Shown here: piece after piece, positions 1-8,500 of the stretch
Numbering within the stretch: position 1 is the stretch's first letter
How the letters are laid out: the number at the start of each line of letters is the position of its first letter
Assembly: GCA_001795385.1 (NCBI GenBank)
Contig: MGOU01000033.1
Location: 1 to 57,752, forward strand
DNA length: 57,752 nt
Source: Clostridiales bacterium GWD2_32_19
Lineage (GTDB): Bacteria; Bacillota; Clostridia; Lachnospirales; UBA12420
Direction: 5' to 3'
Program-made: the position numbers and the translations under genes
Notes under the pieces: model-generated
What the model was told of the DNA's origin: nothing
The model's input: the letters and a program-made list of their open reading frames with translations, nothing else
Database searches by the model: none

Positions 1-100
1 TTTTATCTTCGTCGTTTTTAAGTATATTATCACCATTATTTCCTCTGGCCATTACATGGTACAATGCACCGTCATAATGTATTCTTTGCTTTCTTGGCAT
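1..100 (-). CDS. REP-associated tyrosine transposase (Y1/IS200-like), N-terminal part, cut by window edge
   Basis: Read on the minus strand from the ATG at 98-100, the frame gives MPRKQRIHYDGALYHVMARG and continues off the left edge, so only 33 residues are visible. The pattern basic start, then A-x-Y-H-V-x-x-R-G-N, is the first strand of the Y1 (HUH) transposase fold of REP-associated (RAYT) transposases, which nick single-stranded DNA at hairpin repeats. A good promoter (119-147) and an AGGTG ribosome site lie just upstream. The catalytic HxH and Tyr would be outside the window, so activity cannot be judged. Confidence 0.75.
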   Translation of the reverse strand, partial: MPRKQRIHYDGALYHVMARGNNGDNILKNDEDK

Positions 101-118
101 TTTTATCACCTATGAAAT

Positions 119-147
119 ATTTTAGCATATATTTTATGATATTTCAA
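119..147 (-). promoter_or_regulatory. Promoter of the edge transposase copy
   Basis: On the minus strand TTGAAA (142-147) and TAAAAT (119-124) are 17 bp apart, directly upstream of the AGGTG site and ATG at 98-100. The same arrangement recurs exactly 173 bp away at 292-320 in front of the truncated second copy. Confidence 0.55.
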
Positions 148-174
148 TAGATTTCAGAAAGATAAGTGAATAAA

Positions 175-273
175 TCAAACCTGACCCTGAACACTTCCTA
201 AATATTCATTATTTCCTCTGGTTATTACATGGTACAATGCACTGACATAATATATCCTTAGCTCTCTTGGCAT
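175..273 (-). pseudogene. Truncated second copy of the transposase start
   Basis: From the ATG at 271-273 the frame reads MPRELRIYYVSALYHVITRG, clearly homologous to the edge copy. It runs into the duplicated flank after about 23 codons and stops at 175-177. It keeps a promoter (292-320) and ribosome site but lacks the whole catalytic domain, so at most a 32-residue peptide would be made. Confidence 0.75.
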
Positions 274-359
274 TTTTATCACCTATGAAATATTTTAGCA
301 TATATTTTGTGATATTTCAATAGACTTTAGTAGAATAAGTGAATAAAGCAAACCTGACC

Positions 360-596
360 CTAAACACTTCCTTTTTTTAATATCTCATATTCTAAAATGA
401 TACCTAGTATTTCACATAATTCAAGTATATATATTTTTATATCTGCAAATTTCTCACCTAAATCATCCTTCTTCTTTCTAGAAGCCTCATAAGCTCCTGC
501 AACTTCACCATATACAAAGTAAAATTCCTTATTTACATCAGTAATGTTAAATCCTTTGTCAACTTTATATGGCTGACAGAAATTAAATATATAAAG
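360..596 (-). pseudogene. MazG-like pyrophosphohydrolase remnant, 5' end missing
   Basis: An open frame on the minus strand from 596 to the TAG at 360-362 has no usable start codon. It contains KEFYFVYGEVAGAYEA, then RKKKDDLGEKFADIKIYILE and LCEILGI. This is the EExxE(D)...ExxD helix pattern of small MazG-like nucleotide pyrophosphohydrolases, although here the usual acidic pairs are partly replaced (GEVAGAYEA). A stop precedes the frame at 597, and the 3' end runs into the duplicated IS flank (KKGSV, stop). I read it as a gene broken at its 5' end, probably by the IS-related rearrangement next to it. Activity is unlikely. Confidence 0.6.
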
Positions 597-626
597 TTAG
601 TATAACATATTTATAACTAATATCAT

Positions 627-1667
627 TTATTTTAAAGCATGCGATTCTATTATCTCATTAATATGTGTAAATTTAACCATAGATTCTGTCTTCTCATCTA
701 TTGTATTCCCTCTAACTTCGCATAATAAATTAGGAGTTATAACATTTTTTTTATAATCCATAGACGTAGTCTTTATAAGTTGTGTTTCATCACATTCTAA
801 TGGCATAATTGAAAAACATCGTGTCGACCATAAATATCTAAATTCTTGAAAAACAAGTGTATTTAATGAACTTGTATAGACAATTATTCCTGAAATTTTT
901 TCATAGGCGTCTTCTAAAATCCCCATTTTGATTCCTAACTCTTTATATTTCAATAACCCATTAAACTCATTATATAAAAGAGAGTATGCTTCCAAATAAC
1001 TTTTTGATGGAAACTCGCTATATGTCCAATTAATATATAATAAATTCAAATGTTTATTTGATGTAGGTTTCTCAAATTTTGATGCAGCATTATTAATAAA
1101 TTCAATTAATTTTAAAACTCTTGGCATAATAATTTTCAAATTATTATCTTCACTATATTTTATTAATTTGTCCCTTCCTTGTTTATCTAATAATATACAT
1201 GGTATAACCATTTCACCATCATATTGAAAATTTGTAAACCCAGGAGTTTTTACTTCAATATCCAAAATGGTACCATCTTCATAATAAAAACGAGCCTCAG
1301 GGTTTCTTCCATTAGAGCCTATTGAAGGCTCATATACTGCTTGAGAAAGTTGGTGTGGTCCATAACTTCCAAAATAATTTAAAATTTCTATTTCACTGAG
1401 AGCTCTGAAGAATTGGGCTTCATCATAATTTTCTTTACCTGCAGACAATTGATTTTCTACAAACTTTCTAATATCGGCTTCCGTGAAACATTTACATAGT
1501 CTGCCAATACTTCGAGATAAGTTAACACAAAAATTTAATGAAAAATTATCTGTATAATTAAAAATATTAAAATTATTTTCTTTTAACTGATTATAACCCC
1601 CAAAATCACCAATTTCACCCTTCATAGATTTTATCAAGAAATGATTTTCATCAAAGCATCTAGCCAT
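627..1667 (-). CDS. Defence-cassette protein with PD-(D/E)XK-like nuclease motif
   Basis: This 346-aa protein matches no family I can name from sequence alone. Residues about 84-140 carry a restriction-nuclease-like pattern: a helix with E92/E94 (SEIEIL), then NPEARFYYEDG and LDIEVK with D136, E138 and K140, i.e. the (E)...(P)E/D...ExK arrangement of PD-(D/E)XK enzymes. It is the third gene after an OLD/TOPRIM nuclease and a UvrD-like helicase on the same strand, 95 bp downstream of the helicase. That placement suggests it belongs to the same anti-phage cassette, as an extra effector or regulator. No signal peptide or membrane segment is seen. The ATG start is preceded by TGAGGG, and a 35-codon frame with a better ribosome site (1634-1741) overlaps it, so the N-terminus may be coupled or frameshifted. 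The nuclease assignment is inference from a short motif. Confidence 0.6.
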   Translation of the reverse strand: MARCFDENHFLIKSMKGEIGDFGGYNQLKENNFNIFNYTDNFSLNFCVNLSRSIGRLCKCFTEADIRKFVENQLSAGKENYDEAQFFRALSEIEILNYFGSYGPHQLSQAVYEPSIGSNGRNPEARFYYEDGTILDIEVKTPGFTNFQYDGEMVIPCILLDKQGRDKLIKYSEDNNLKIIMPRVLKLIEFINNAASKFEKPTSNKHLNLLYINWTYSEFPSKSYLEAYSLLYNEFNGLLKYKELGIKMGILEDAYEKISGIIVYTSSLNTLVFQEFRYLWSTRCFSIMPLECDETQLIKTTSMDYKKNVITPNLLCEVRGNTIDEKTESMVKFTHINEIIESHALK

Positions 1668-1741
1668 CCCTCACACCACATTCTATTTAAATATTCACAA
1701 AAGAAATTGTTTTTTAAAAGAAACATTTGCGAACTTCTCAT
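1634..1741 (-). CDS. Short upstream ORF overlapping the PD-(D/E)XK-like gene
   Basis: A 35-codon frame starts at ATG 1739-1741 behind a GGGGTG ribosome site with about 6 nt spacing, which is better than that of the next gene. It overlaps the first 12 codons of that gene in another frame and stops at 1634. It could drive translational coupling, or be the true N-terminus of the downstream gene separated by a frameshift. No similarity recognised. Confidence 0.3.
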   Translation of the reverse strand: MRSSQMFLLKNNFFCEYLNRMWCEGWLDALMKIIS

Positions 1742-1762
1742 TATTTCACCCCACATAAATAA

Positions 1763-2794
1763 TTATATTTTATATTCCTTTACTTTTTCTTCAGATATAA
1801 AAATCAAATTTCTTCTCGCTCTCGTACAAGCTACATATAGCTTATTTAATGTTTGCGGATTTATCTTATCAAAAGTTAGTTCGTCAAAATTTTTATAGGT
1901 TGATTTATTTAGGACTATACATACATCTTCATATTTATCTATTCCCTTTGATTCTCCCCAGTTCTGAGAGTAGATTGGGTACTTATTCGATCCTTGATAA
2001 AAAAGTTTTATAATAGAATCATCCTCTATAATTTCTTTTATACTTTTAGTATCCGTTATAATTTTAATTTCTCCATTATCACTGCAATTTGATAACATGT
2101 CAATTCCTAATTTTGTAGAAACAAAGTTACATATATTAGGAGTGCATCTCCAACTTTTACATAATGTTTTAGTATCAACATTCACCCCACTATCTTCAAA
2201 TCTTTTTATGTACTTATCATAATCACAATACAAATTTTTATTAACATTACCATCTCTGCTAGTATCAAATGTATGCTGAAAAAAATCTCCAACGAATAAA
2301 ACATGCTTTTCTATCTTAGCTATGTTCATCAAAAAATTGAAGTCGTGTCCCCCAAAATCCTGCACTTCATCTACATAAAAATCATCAAAATATTTTTCTA
2401 TTCTTTGATTAATTTTAGGATATACGCCACATACATCTAACATTTTAGCCAATCTGTTATGATAAATGTGACTGCTATCATCTAAAAAATATTTAGGGGT
2501 TTTTCTAGGTAGTTTCATAGTCCACGAGGGTGGAGTATTCCAATTATATCCTTTTGCTCTTACTTTCATATGTAAGAATGGCTTATAACAAAAAGAATAT
2601 AGGAAATTGAAGTATGTATATATTGATATATTGTCTGGTAAATATTCGAATTTCTTAATAATTCTTTCTCTTAAGTTTAAATAATTATTTTCTGTGTACG
2701 TAATAATTAGACTACGCTTATCTAATTCTAAATTATCAAGTATATAGCTTGTTTTCCCCGATCCAGCAATTGCAAATATTACTCTCTTATCCAT
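1763..2794 (-). CDS. Compact UvrD/GajB-like helicase of a Gabija-like system
   Basis: This is a superfamily 1 helicase of 343 aa. Visible motifs are Walker A AIAGSGKT (8-15), Walker B VDEVQD (141-146, catalytic E-Q-D), the VGDFFQ motif III, KSWR (motif IV) and YVACTRARRNL near the C-terminus (motif VI arginine finger). UvrD/PcrA is about 700 aa and GajB about 500 aa, so this version lacks most accessory 1B/2B sequence. Its start overlaps the end of the upstream OLD/TOPRIM gene by 16 bp, which is typical of a co-translated pair. In Gabija, GajB senses DNA ends or nucleotides and activates the GajA nuclease; that role is inferred here from family and context. It lacks the long N-terminal region expected of a repair helicase, so a defence role is more likely than housekeeping. 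Confidence 0.8.
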   Translation of the reverse strand: MDKRVIFAIAGSGKTSYILDNLELDKRSLIITYTENNYLNLRERIIKKFEYLPDNISIYTYFNFLYSFCYKPFLHMKVRAKGYNWNTPPSWTMKLPRKTPKYFLDDSSHIYHNRLAKMLDVCGVYPKINQRIEKYFDDFYVDEVQDFGGHDFNFLMNIAKIEKHVLFVGDFFQHTFDTSRDGNVNKNLYCDYDKYIKRFEDSGVNVDTKTLCKSWRCTPNICNFVSTKLGIDMLSNCSDNGEIKIITDTKSIKEIIEDDSIIKLFYQGSNKYPIYSQNWGESKGIDKYEDVCIVLNKSTYKNFDELTFDKINPQTLNKLYVACTRARRNLIFISEEKVKEYKI

Positions 2795-4344
2795 TCAATT
2801 GCCTCCTTGATATATGTAGGCACAACCAAATCATTAGACTTTTTATCAAGTAATTCAAAAGCTGCATCTGCTTTATTCTTTAGCATATACTCTTGAACCG
2901 TTAGCGTCTTTCTCCCTTCTAAAAAAAGCCCTTCGCATATATCTTGATTAATATTATACATACATACTTCAAATGTATTTTTACCATTATCTTGGTCAGC
3001 AAAAACTTTTATATGATCTATTACATAATCAGTATAATTATCAATACAATTATTTTGATAATCTCCGTCGTTATCTCTTATAACAGCTGTTTTTATATTT
3101 AATAATTTTCCTATATCCATATATCTCTTAAATGATGTGCCACCTACTGAGATTATATGAATGCCCGATTTACTAAGTTCTTCCCCTGTTACTTTTTCAA
3201 ATAGCGCTTCCATTAATATGTACTCAGCATCCCCTTCTACAAGTATTACTTTTTTAGATAAGACATATTCCAAAATATTATTATTCGGTGCTTTTATAAA
3301 AAATTCAGCAGTATCTTCAGATAAATCTTCTAACTTCATAACTACATCGTTAGAACTATTAATCATTATAGCTTTTCTTAAATCTAACCTTGAAGAAACC
3401 ATACTACTGTGAGTAGTAATAAATTTTTGTTTAGTTTGTGATTTAAGAACTTCTTTAATAAGTTTATTTACATTAACATGGCTCAAATGATTTTCAGGTT
3501 CTTCTAGAAGCAATATATCTACATCATTTTCTTGTCGATCATTATTTAAAGCGACTTCCATTTTAATAAAGCATTGTCTTCCTTTACCCATACTTTCTAT
3601 TGCTATATTATCTTCATATATTGATAAGTCATTGTACAGATTAGATTTAGTATCTGTTTTTAAACCAAATGAATATTTACCAATCTTTTCATTTAAATCA
3701 TTAAGCACATTATTGGAAAATTCTGATTTAGATTTTCGATATTCATTCTTATTCTTCATATCTTCCTCAGGAGTAACATTTTTCGAATAAACATCTTTAA
3801 TATATTCCCTTGCTGCATATTCAGTGTTCATTATGGTGCTATCTATGAATATTTTTCTCATAAATCTATTATATCCCGTATACCCCTGTCCTGCAAATGT
3901 AAAAAAACTTATCTTATAATATTCAAATGGAAAAACAACATCGTCTTCACTTAGAATTTCTGTTATCACTTGACTCAGCTCATCATTTGGCTCACATATC
4001 ATTCTTAACCCATCGAAAGCTAATCCATCTATATTATTTTCTCCATTTAATCTTGGGTCTGATTGTTCGTTTAAATATAACTCAATAATCATAATAGGCA
4101 TATTATTATAGTCTCTATTACCATTCATAAAATCTTCAACCGTTTTCTTGTTAAATAACTGTTCAATTCCAGAATTTTCAACCTTTATCTTATTTCCACT
4201 CAAGACAAAATCAATCGCTTCTAGTATAGAACTTTTTCCAGCCTCATTGTCACCAATAATCAGATTCATATCATTTTTAAACTTAACTTCTGTGTTAGTA
4301 AATCTTTTAAAATTAATCATTTTTAGCTTTTCTATATATCTCAT
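2779..4344 (-). CDS. OLD-family ATPase/TOPRIM endonuclease (GajA-like)
   Basis: This 521-aa protein begins with an ABC-type ATPase: Walker A GDNEAGKSS (31-39), a signature-like ESMGKGRQ segment, and Walker B ILLLEEPENHLS around 275-285 followed by TTHSS. A TOPRIM domain follows with VILVEGDAE (catalytic Glu about 370) and the acidic RDNDGD segment (about 423). This order is that of OLD-family nucleases, including GajA (about 578 aa), which nicks DNA when nucleotides are depleted by phage replication. The ATG is preceded by AAGGAGAG. The gene overlaps the UvrD-like helicase, so the pair matches Gabija. A plain class 1 OLD nuclease is the alternative, but the coupled helicase argues against it. 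Confidence 0.82.
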   Translation of the reverse strand: MRYIEKLKMINFKRFTNTEVKFKNDMNLIIGDNEAGKSSILEAIDFVLSGNKIKVENSGIEQLFNKKTVEDFMNGNRDYNNMPIMIIELYLNEQSDPRLNGENNIDGLAFDGLRMICEPNDELSQVITEILSEDDVVFPFEYYKISFFTFAGQGYTGYNRFMRKIFIDSTIMNTEYAAREYIKDVYSKNVTPEEDMKNKNEYRKSKSEFSNNVLNDLNEKIGKYSFGLKTDTKSNLYNDLSIYEDNIAIESMGKGRQCFIKMEVALNNDRQENDVDILLLEEPENHLSHVNVNKLIKEVLKSQTKQKFITTHSSMVSSRLDLRKAIMINSSNDVVMKLEDLSEDTAEFFIKAPNNNILEYVLSKKVILVEGDAEYILMEALFEKVTGEELSKSGIHIISVGGTSFKRYMDIGKLLNIKTAVIRDNDGDYQNNCIDNYTDYVIDHIKVFADQDNGKNTFEVCMYNINQDICEGLFLEGRKTLTVQEYMLKNKADAAFELLDKKSNDLVVPTYIKEAIEWIRE

Positions 4345-4507
4345 CCTTCGCCACTCTCCTTATTATCCTTTTAGTCTCCACATTCAATATAATCAGAACC
4401 CATTTATCATATCGTATCACACAATATCTCATCATCATTTCTACCATTTGTAATATTTTAACTTTACGCTCAACAATCCTATATCTACGCCATTTACAGC
4501 CATTATT

Positions 4508-4551
4508 GATAACCACTTTTGCATTGGTTATCCAATGCAAAAGTGGTTATC
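4508..4551. repeat. Perfect 20-bp inverted repeat with TTAT loop
   Basis: GATAACCACTTTTGCATTGG (4508-4527) is followed by TTAT and its exact reverse complement (4532-4551). No T-tract follows on either strand, so it is not a standard intrinsic terminator. It sits between the two rlmD-like words and upstream of the defence operon. Possibilities are an integrase or relaxase site, a transposon end, or a strong RNA hairpin. Confidence 0.85.
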
Positions 4552-4645
4552 AAATAGGTGATTTTAACTCCGCATACCGAAACAGTTTTATATATCCAAA
4601 ACCTCGCATCCCTTATCCACTAAGTCTTCTGTCATTTTCAAATTT

Positions 4646-4696
4646 CTACTTCCTCACTAACCTCACCACAGTCTCCACATGCATCGTATCACACCA
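4646..4696 (-). pseudogene. Possible rlmD 3'-end remnant
   Basis: Seventeen codons on the minus strand read WCDTMHVETVVRLVRK and stop. RlmD (23S rRNA m5U1939 methyltransferase) proteins end in a similar segment (MFPHT-x-HVETV). Nothing upstream continues the gene, so this is at most a fragment left by recombination. The match is short and the call is tentative. Confidence 0.35.
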
Positions 4697-4750
4697 TCGT
4701 TTATTTCCCTAACAATGATTTATTACCTTTCCATTATTATAAAAATAACT

Positions 4751-5425
4751 TTAAACTACTACAATTCTTTTCTTTTGTTTGTATTCCTCTTCTAATTCGA
4801 ATGCGATGTTTTTATTAATATGGGGTTCTATAATACTCTTATCACAAATATCTTTAGGTCTAGTTAAAAAGTTTTTTACATTGTAGAGTAGTTCAAAGCA
4901 ACAAGTTCTAAACTTAAAGTTATTAAATGTTTCAAATTTCTCCGGATATCTTAATTTTGTTGTTTCTATTGTAGAATAATTTTCCTCGACTGCAAAAACA
5001 TTATCCTTAGTAAAATACGTTCTTGTGGTTATTGAATTATCAATCTCTCTTTTAAACAAGAAAAAACCTATTTTAAACTTATACTTTGTATATGTCGCTT
5101 CCCACTCATGTCCACCTTTGGGTTTGTTTTTTTGTTCTTGCCAAATTTTATTTTTATCATGTGTCTTATCCTCCAGAATATAGTCTTTATTACTCAAAAC
5201 TAATTTTAATTTGTCTATGTCATTTTCATTAATTAAAATATCTATGTCATCATGATATCTCGATAACTTTCCATTAATTAATAATATCGCTGGAATTGCC
5301 CCTATAAGATAATAATCAATTTCATGTTTATTTAGAATACCACATAAATTTGGCAAGATTTCCATTATAATCTTATGATTTTCTTTTATATCTATATTTT
5401 CTACTTCTATTTTATCATTATTCAT
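4751..5425 (-). CDS. Nucleotidyltransferase-fold protein (AbiEii/ANT-like)
   Basis: From the chosen start the protein has 224 aa. Residues 38-63 (YYLIGAIPAILLI, then RYHDDIDILI) show the nucleotidyltransferase pattern: a G-containing strand and helix followed by the metal-binding D60-x-D62. Such proteins include AbiEii-type toxins and aminoglycoside nucleotidyltransferases; substrate and partner are unknown here. I prefer the ATG at 5423-5425 because AAGGAG lies 7 nt before it. An in-frame ATG 21 nt upstream has no ribosome site. It lies 0.4 kb upstream of the Gabija-like cassette on the same strand and may be part of the same accessory island. No antitoxin-like partner is visible. The C-terminus is lysine-rich (EEEYKQKKR). 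Confidence 0.6.
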   Translation of the reverse strand: MNNDKIEVENIDIKENHKIIMEILPNLCGILNKHEIDYYLIGAIPAILLINGKLSRYHDDIDILINENDIDKLKLVLSNKDYILEDKTHDKNKIWQEQKNKPKGGHEWEATYTKYKFKIGFFLFKREIDNSITTRTYFTKDNVFAVEENYSTIETTKLRYPEKFETFNNFKFRTCCFELLYNVKNFLTRPKDICDKSIIEPHINKNIAFELEEEYKQKKRIVVV

Positions 5426-5506
5426 TTTTCCACTCCTTGATATCATTGGTACAGCCCCGCGGTGTGAGCCTTCGACTTTGCATTCTGGGTTTTACAATAC
5501 CAAATA

Positions 5507-5526
5507 AGGCGTGATAACTCACGCCT
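5507..5526 (-). terminator. Terminator of the dehydratase-activase gene
   Basis: An 8-bp perfect stem AGGCGTGA / TCACGCCT with a 4-nt loop starts 7 nt after the stop codon at 5534. It is followed on the minus strand by TTATTTGG, a weak T-tract. Confidence 0.6.
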
Positions 5527-5533
5527 CTTCAGT

Positions 5534-8500
5534 TTACTTTTTATGCATCTTCTTATGAGTCCTACTCGCCTGCAACAAAAACGCTTCTAACCTCGCCTCT
5601 AGCAGCTGGGGATACGGATTTCCATCTGATTCTATTGTTAAAAATGGAATCTTATCATTTTTATCGAAATTAACGAATTGCACATCTGTATTCGCTTTTT
5701 TATTTACTCTTTTAACCGCACCAATCTTACATTCTACATTATTTTCAGGAACCAAAAGTGCCTCAGTATACCTTAGTGGCATACATCCAAACGGTCCTAT
5801 ATTTATAACCCCTGCATACTCGCTTAATGCATCTTTTAGTACAGATCCTATTATTAGTGCTGGCTCACCTTTAAGTTCAGTAGGTAATATATGTGTCGAG
5901 TGTTCTATTATCTCGGCGATATCAATCATCTCTGATTTATATAATCCTGACTTGGCTAATGTACTTTTTATCCTCGACTCTATCATCTTTTGGCTCATAT
6001 CTGATACTGCAAACTCTAGTTTTCCTAGCATTGTATGACTTGGCTCTTGCAATTTTGTTTTTATCATATAGTTTACATAATATAACCATTCAGCAACTGG
6101 CGATATTTTAACAGCAAAGCCTTTTTCAGTGAGCTTTTCAACGATATTTAAATTTGAACCACTATCCCATCTTACGAAGAACTCTCCTGTCAAATTTATC
6201 TTTGGTATATCTTCATATGGCTTAGATAGTTTAATAGTTGCTAATCTTTTTGCAGTTTCTTTAAGGACTGTATTTACACTTTTCCCACCTAATCCCTGCA
6301 TAGCGTTCTCAATTTTCTTTAGTTCCTCTTCGAATAGTTGCTTTGCCTGTTCTTTATCTTGTGCAGCAGCGCATATCAAGTTATAAATCTCATCGAGCGC
6401 ATCACTCATTATAACTGACTCCCATGCCTTCAGCGCAAATACTGGCCCTAGTCCTGCGTATCCGTCTTCACTTGCAAGAGAGATTAATGCTATATCCTTT
6501 AGTTTTTTATCTTTTATTAGTTTGTTTGTAAACACATGATATTGTCCTAGTCTACAATATCCATTAGCCTTCGGCAAGAACATCACTAGCTTCTCGTCTG
6601 TTTCTCCCCTTGTTTTTAAATATTTTAGAAGTGAACCTATGCACACTAGCATAGGCAAGCATTCTTTACATGTTGACACGCTTCTGCCGAGCTGAAATAC
6701 TTCTTTATCTGCAATAGGTAGTTCCTCTGCATTTATGCCGAGTTTTTTAAATACAGCGCCTAGTATTCTCGACTGTATCTTACCCATGCCTGGAAATATC
6801 AATTTAACTTTTTTATCTTTTAAGCTAAACTTTTTACCCTCTGAATCTATGTATGTAGCACCTTTGCTTGTTAAATCTATAGTTGCTTGTCTAAAGTCTG
6901 TCACTTCATCTTCCGTTATATCTTTTTGCGTTTCCATGTAGTTTTTAATTACATCTACAAATGCTTCTATTCTAGTGTCTATTCCTGCATCAGCTGTATG
7001 TGTATCAAACTCCAGTGTAAGTGATGGTTTCGTACCCATTATACTTCTAAAATATGTTACTAAGAATGAGTCTATCGCACATAAGAAATTCGTTACATAT
7101 AACGCAAACAAGCGTGGGTTCTTCTTTATATATTTAGCACCTCTTAGTATTTTATGTCCTGACTCCCAGTGCATATAATCTTTGTATTCCTCATCTAATT
7201 CTTCGTCCTGATATGGTAGCATGTCGTAAGGTATGGTTAAATATCCACGCGATGTCAATTTCTTTTCTATCCCTTTATTTGCCTCAAAAGCAAACGCATT
7301 ATACGGCCTGCCTACTATAACTATCCCTATCTTGCCTGGGTTCTCCTCCAGATAATCAAGTGCTTTTTTACCTAGAGATTTATATTCTTTCTCATATTCT
7401 TTAAAAACCTCTAGTGCTTCTTTATATACCTTTTTAGCTTTCGACTTATCAAATCCAATTTTTACCGCTACTTCTACAAATCCATCTTCTCCCTCATGCC
7501 AACCATTAATAAAGTTTATACTTGGCGCAAGTATCTTATCCTTTACATCCTTAAATGCCTGTTTAATTAGGAATGCCTCTCCCTGTTCAAATAAACACAC
7601 AGACGAAAACTCTTTTCTTTTATTTCCTCCTTGCACATACATCTCTGTTATGTGTGGCATGAAATAATAATCTGGTTTTCTGCTAACCAAATTTGCAAAG
7701 TATCCTAAAGAAAGCCTAGCTGGGAAACAAATCGCTGTATTAACCTTTTTTGTCCCTTTGTCATCTATCTCATCTGGTAGTACAATATTGCACCCAAGTC
7801 TCGTAAAGAAGTTATAATATAACGGAAATAAGCTATATGTTAAGAAAGATTTGTTTATTCCTATTGTCAATTTATTTTCATCTTGAGGAATAGCAGGTGC
7901 GTATTTCTCGAACATCAAGTCTTCTCTTACCTTTAAAAAACTAAGGGCTTCGATATCATGTTCTACTTCATATTTTGTATTATAGTATTTGTTGCATGCC
8001 CCTCCAAAAGGATATACTTTCTTGTCTATTTCTATTCTATTTACTTTACACTTTCTATCACATTTTTCCTTTCCACCCGGACATACAAATGGATCCTTAT
8101 ATGCTATTTCTCTTTCTATTATTTTATCTAAGCTATACTCTTCCTCATGCATTAACCCTAGATGCAAACGCTTCTTTACCTCAAGTGCAACTCCAAAAGC
8201 CCCCATAAGTCCTGGCTCTGGTGGTACAATTATAGGCTTTTTCATAATAGCGGCCATAGCAAGAGGTATCGCTTTATTGTAGCATACTCCACCTTGCATA
8301 AATATTTTCTTGCCAACTGGTCTATTCCCTTTTACACGATTAACATAATTTAGGCAGATAGAATAAACTAGTCCTGCTAGTATGTTTTCTTGAGAAACCT
8401 TTTCATGAGCTGCATTCTTTATATCAGAAGATATAAACGCCGCACATTGATCGCTAAAATTAGCAGGTTTATCAGCCTTAAGTGCCATTTCCGCGATACT

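Larger units (their letters stand above)
34..372. repeat. Tandem duplication of the transposase 5' end and its upstream region (2 x ~166 bp, period 173)
   Basis: 34-199 and 207-372 are diverged direct copies offset by 173 bp. Each contains the first ~22 codons of the transposase, its ribosome site, a TTGAAA/TAAAAT promoter, and ends in the word CAAACCTGACCCT(G/A)AACAC (on the plus strand). Only the left copy continues into a longer coding frame. This looks like the terminal section of an IS200/RAYT element present twice. Confidence 0.8.
4371..4696. repeat. Two copies of an rlmD-3'-end-like word, possible attachment-site remnants
   Basis: ATGTGGAGACT (minus strand) occurs at about 4372-4382 and 4671-4681. 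In both places GTGTGATACGAT lies on the upstream side: contiguous in the right copy and separated by about 27 bp in the left copy. The right copy encodes the C-terminal-like HVETV peptide of RlmD. The 3' end of rlmD (rumA) is a known insertion site for integrative elements, so the pair may mark old att sites. No integrase gene is visible nearby. Confidence 0.4.

Noticed and set aside
4313-4540. 75-aa ORF overlapping the GajA-like start
   Set aside because: It starts inside the perfect palindrome and overlaps the nuclease gene by 32 bp; its sequence looks like one of the rlmD-like duplicated segments rather than a protein family.
4751-5425. Type IV toxin-antitoxin pair (AbiE) call for the nucleotidyltransferase gene
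   Set aside because: No AbiEi-like antitoxin frame is adjacent on either side, so only the fold is reported.
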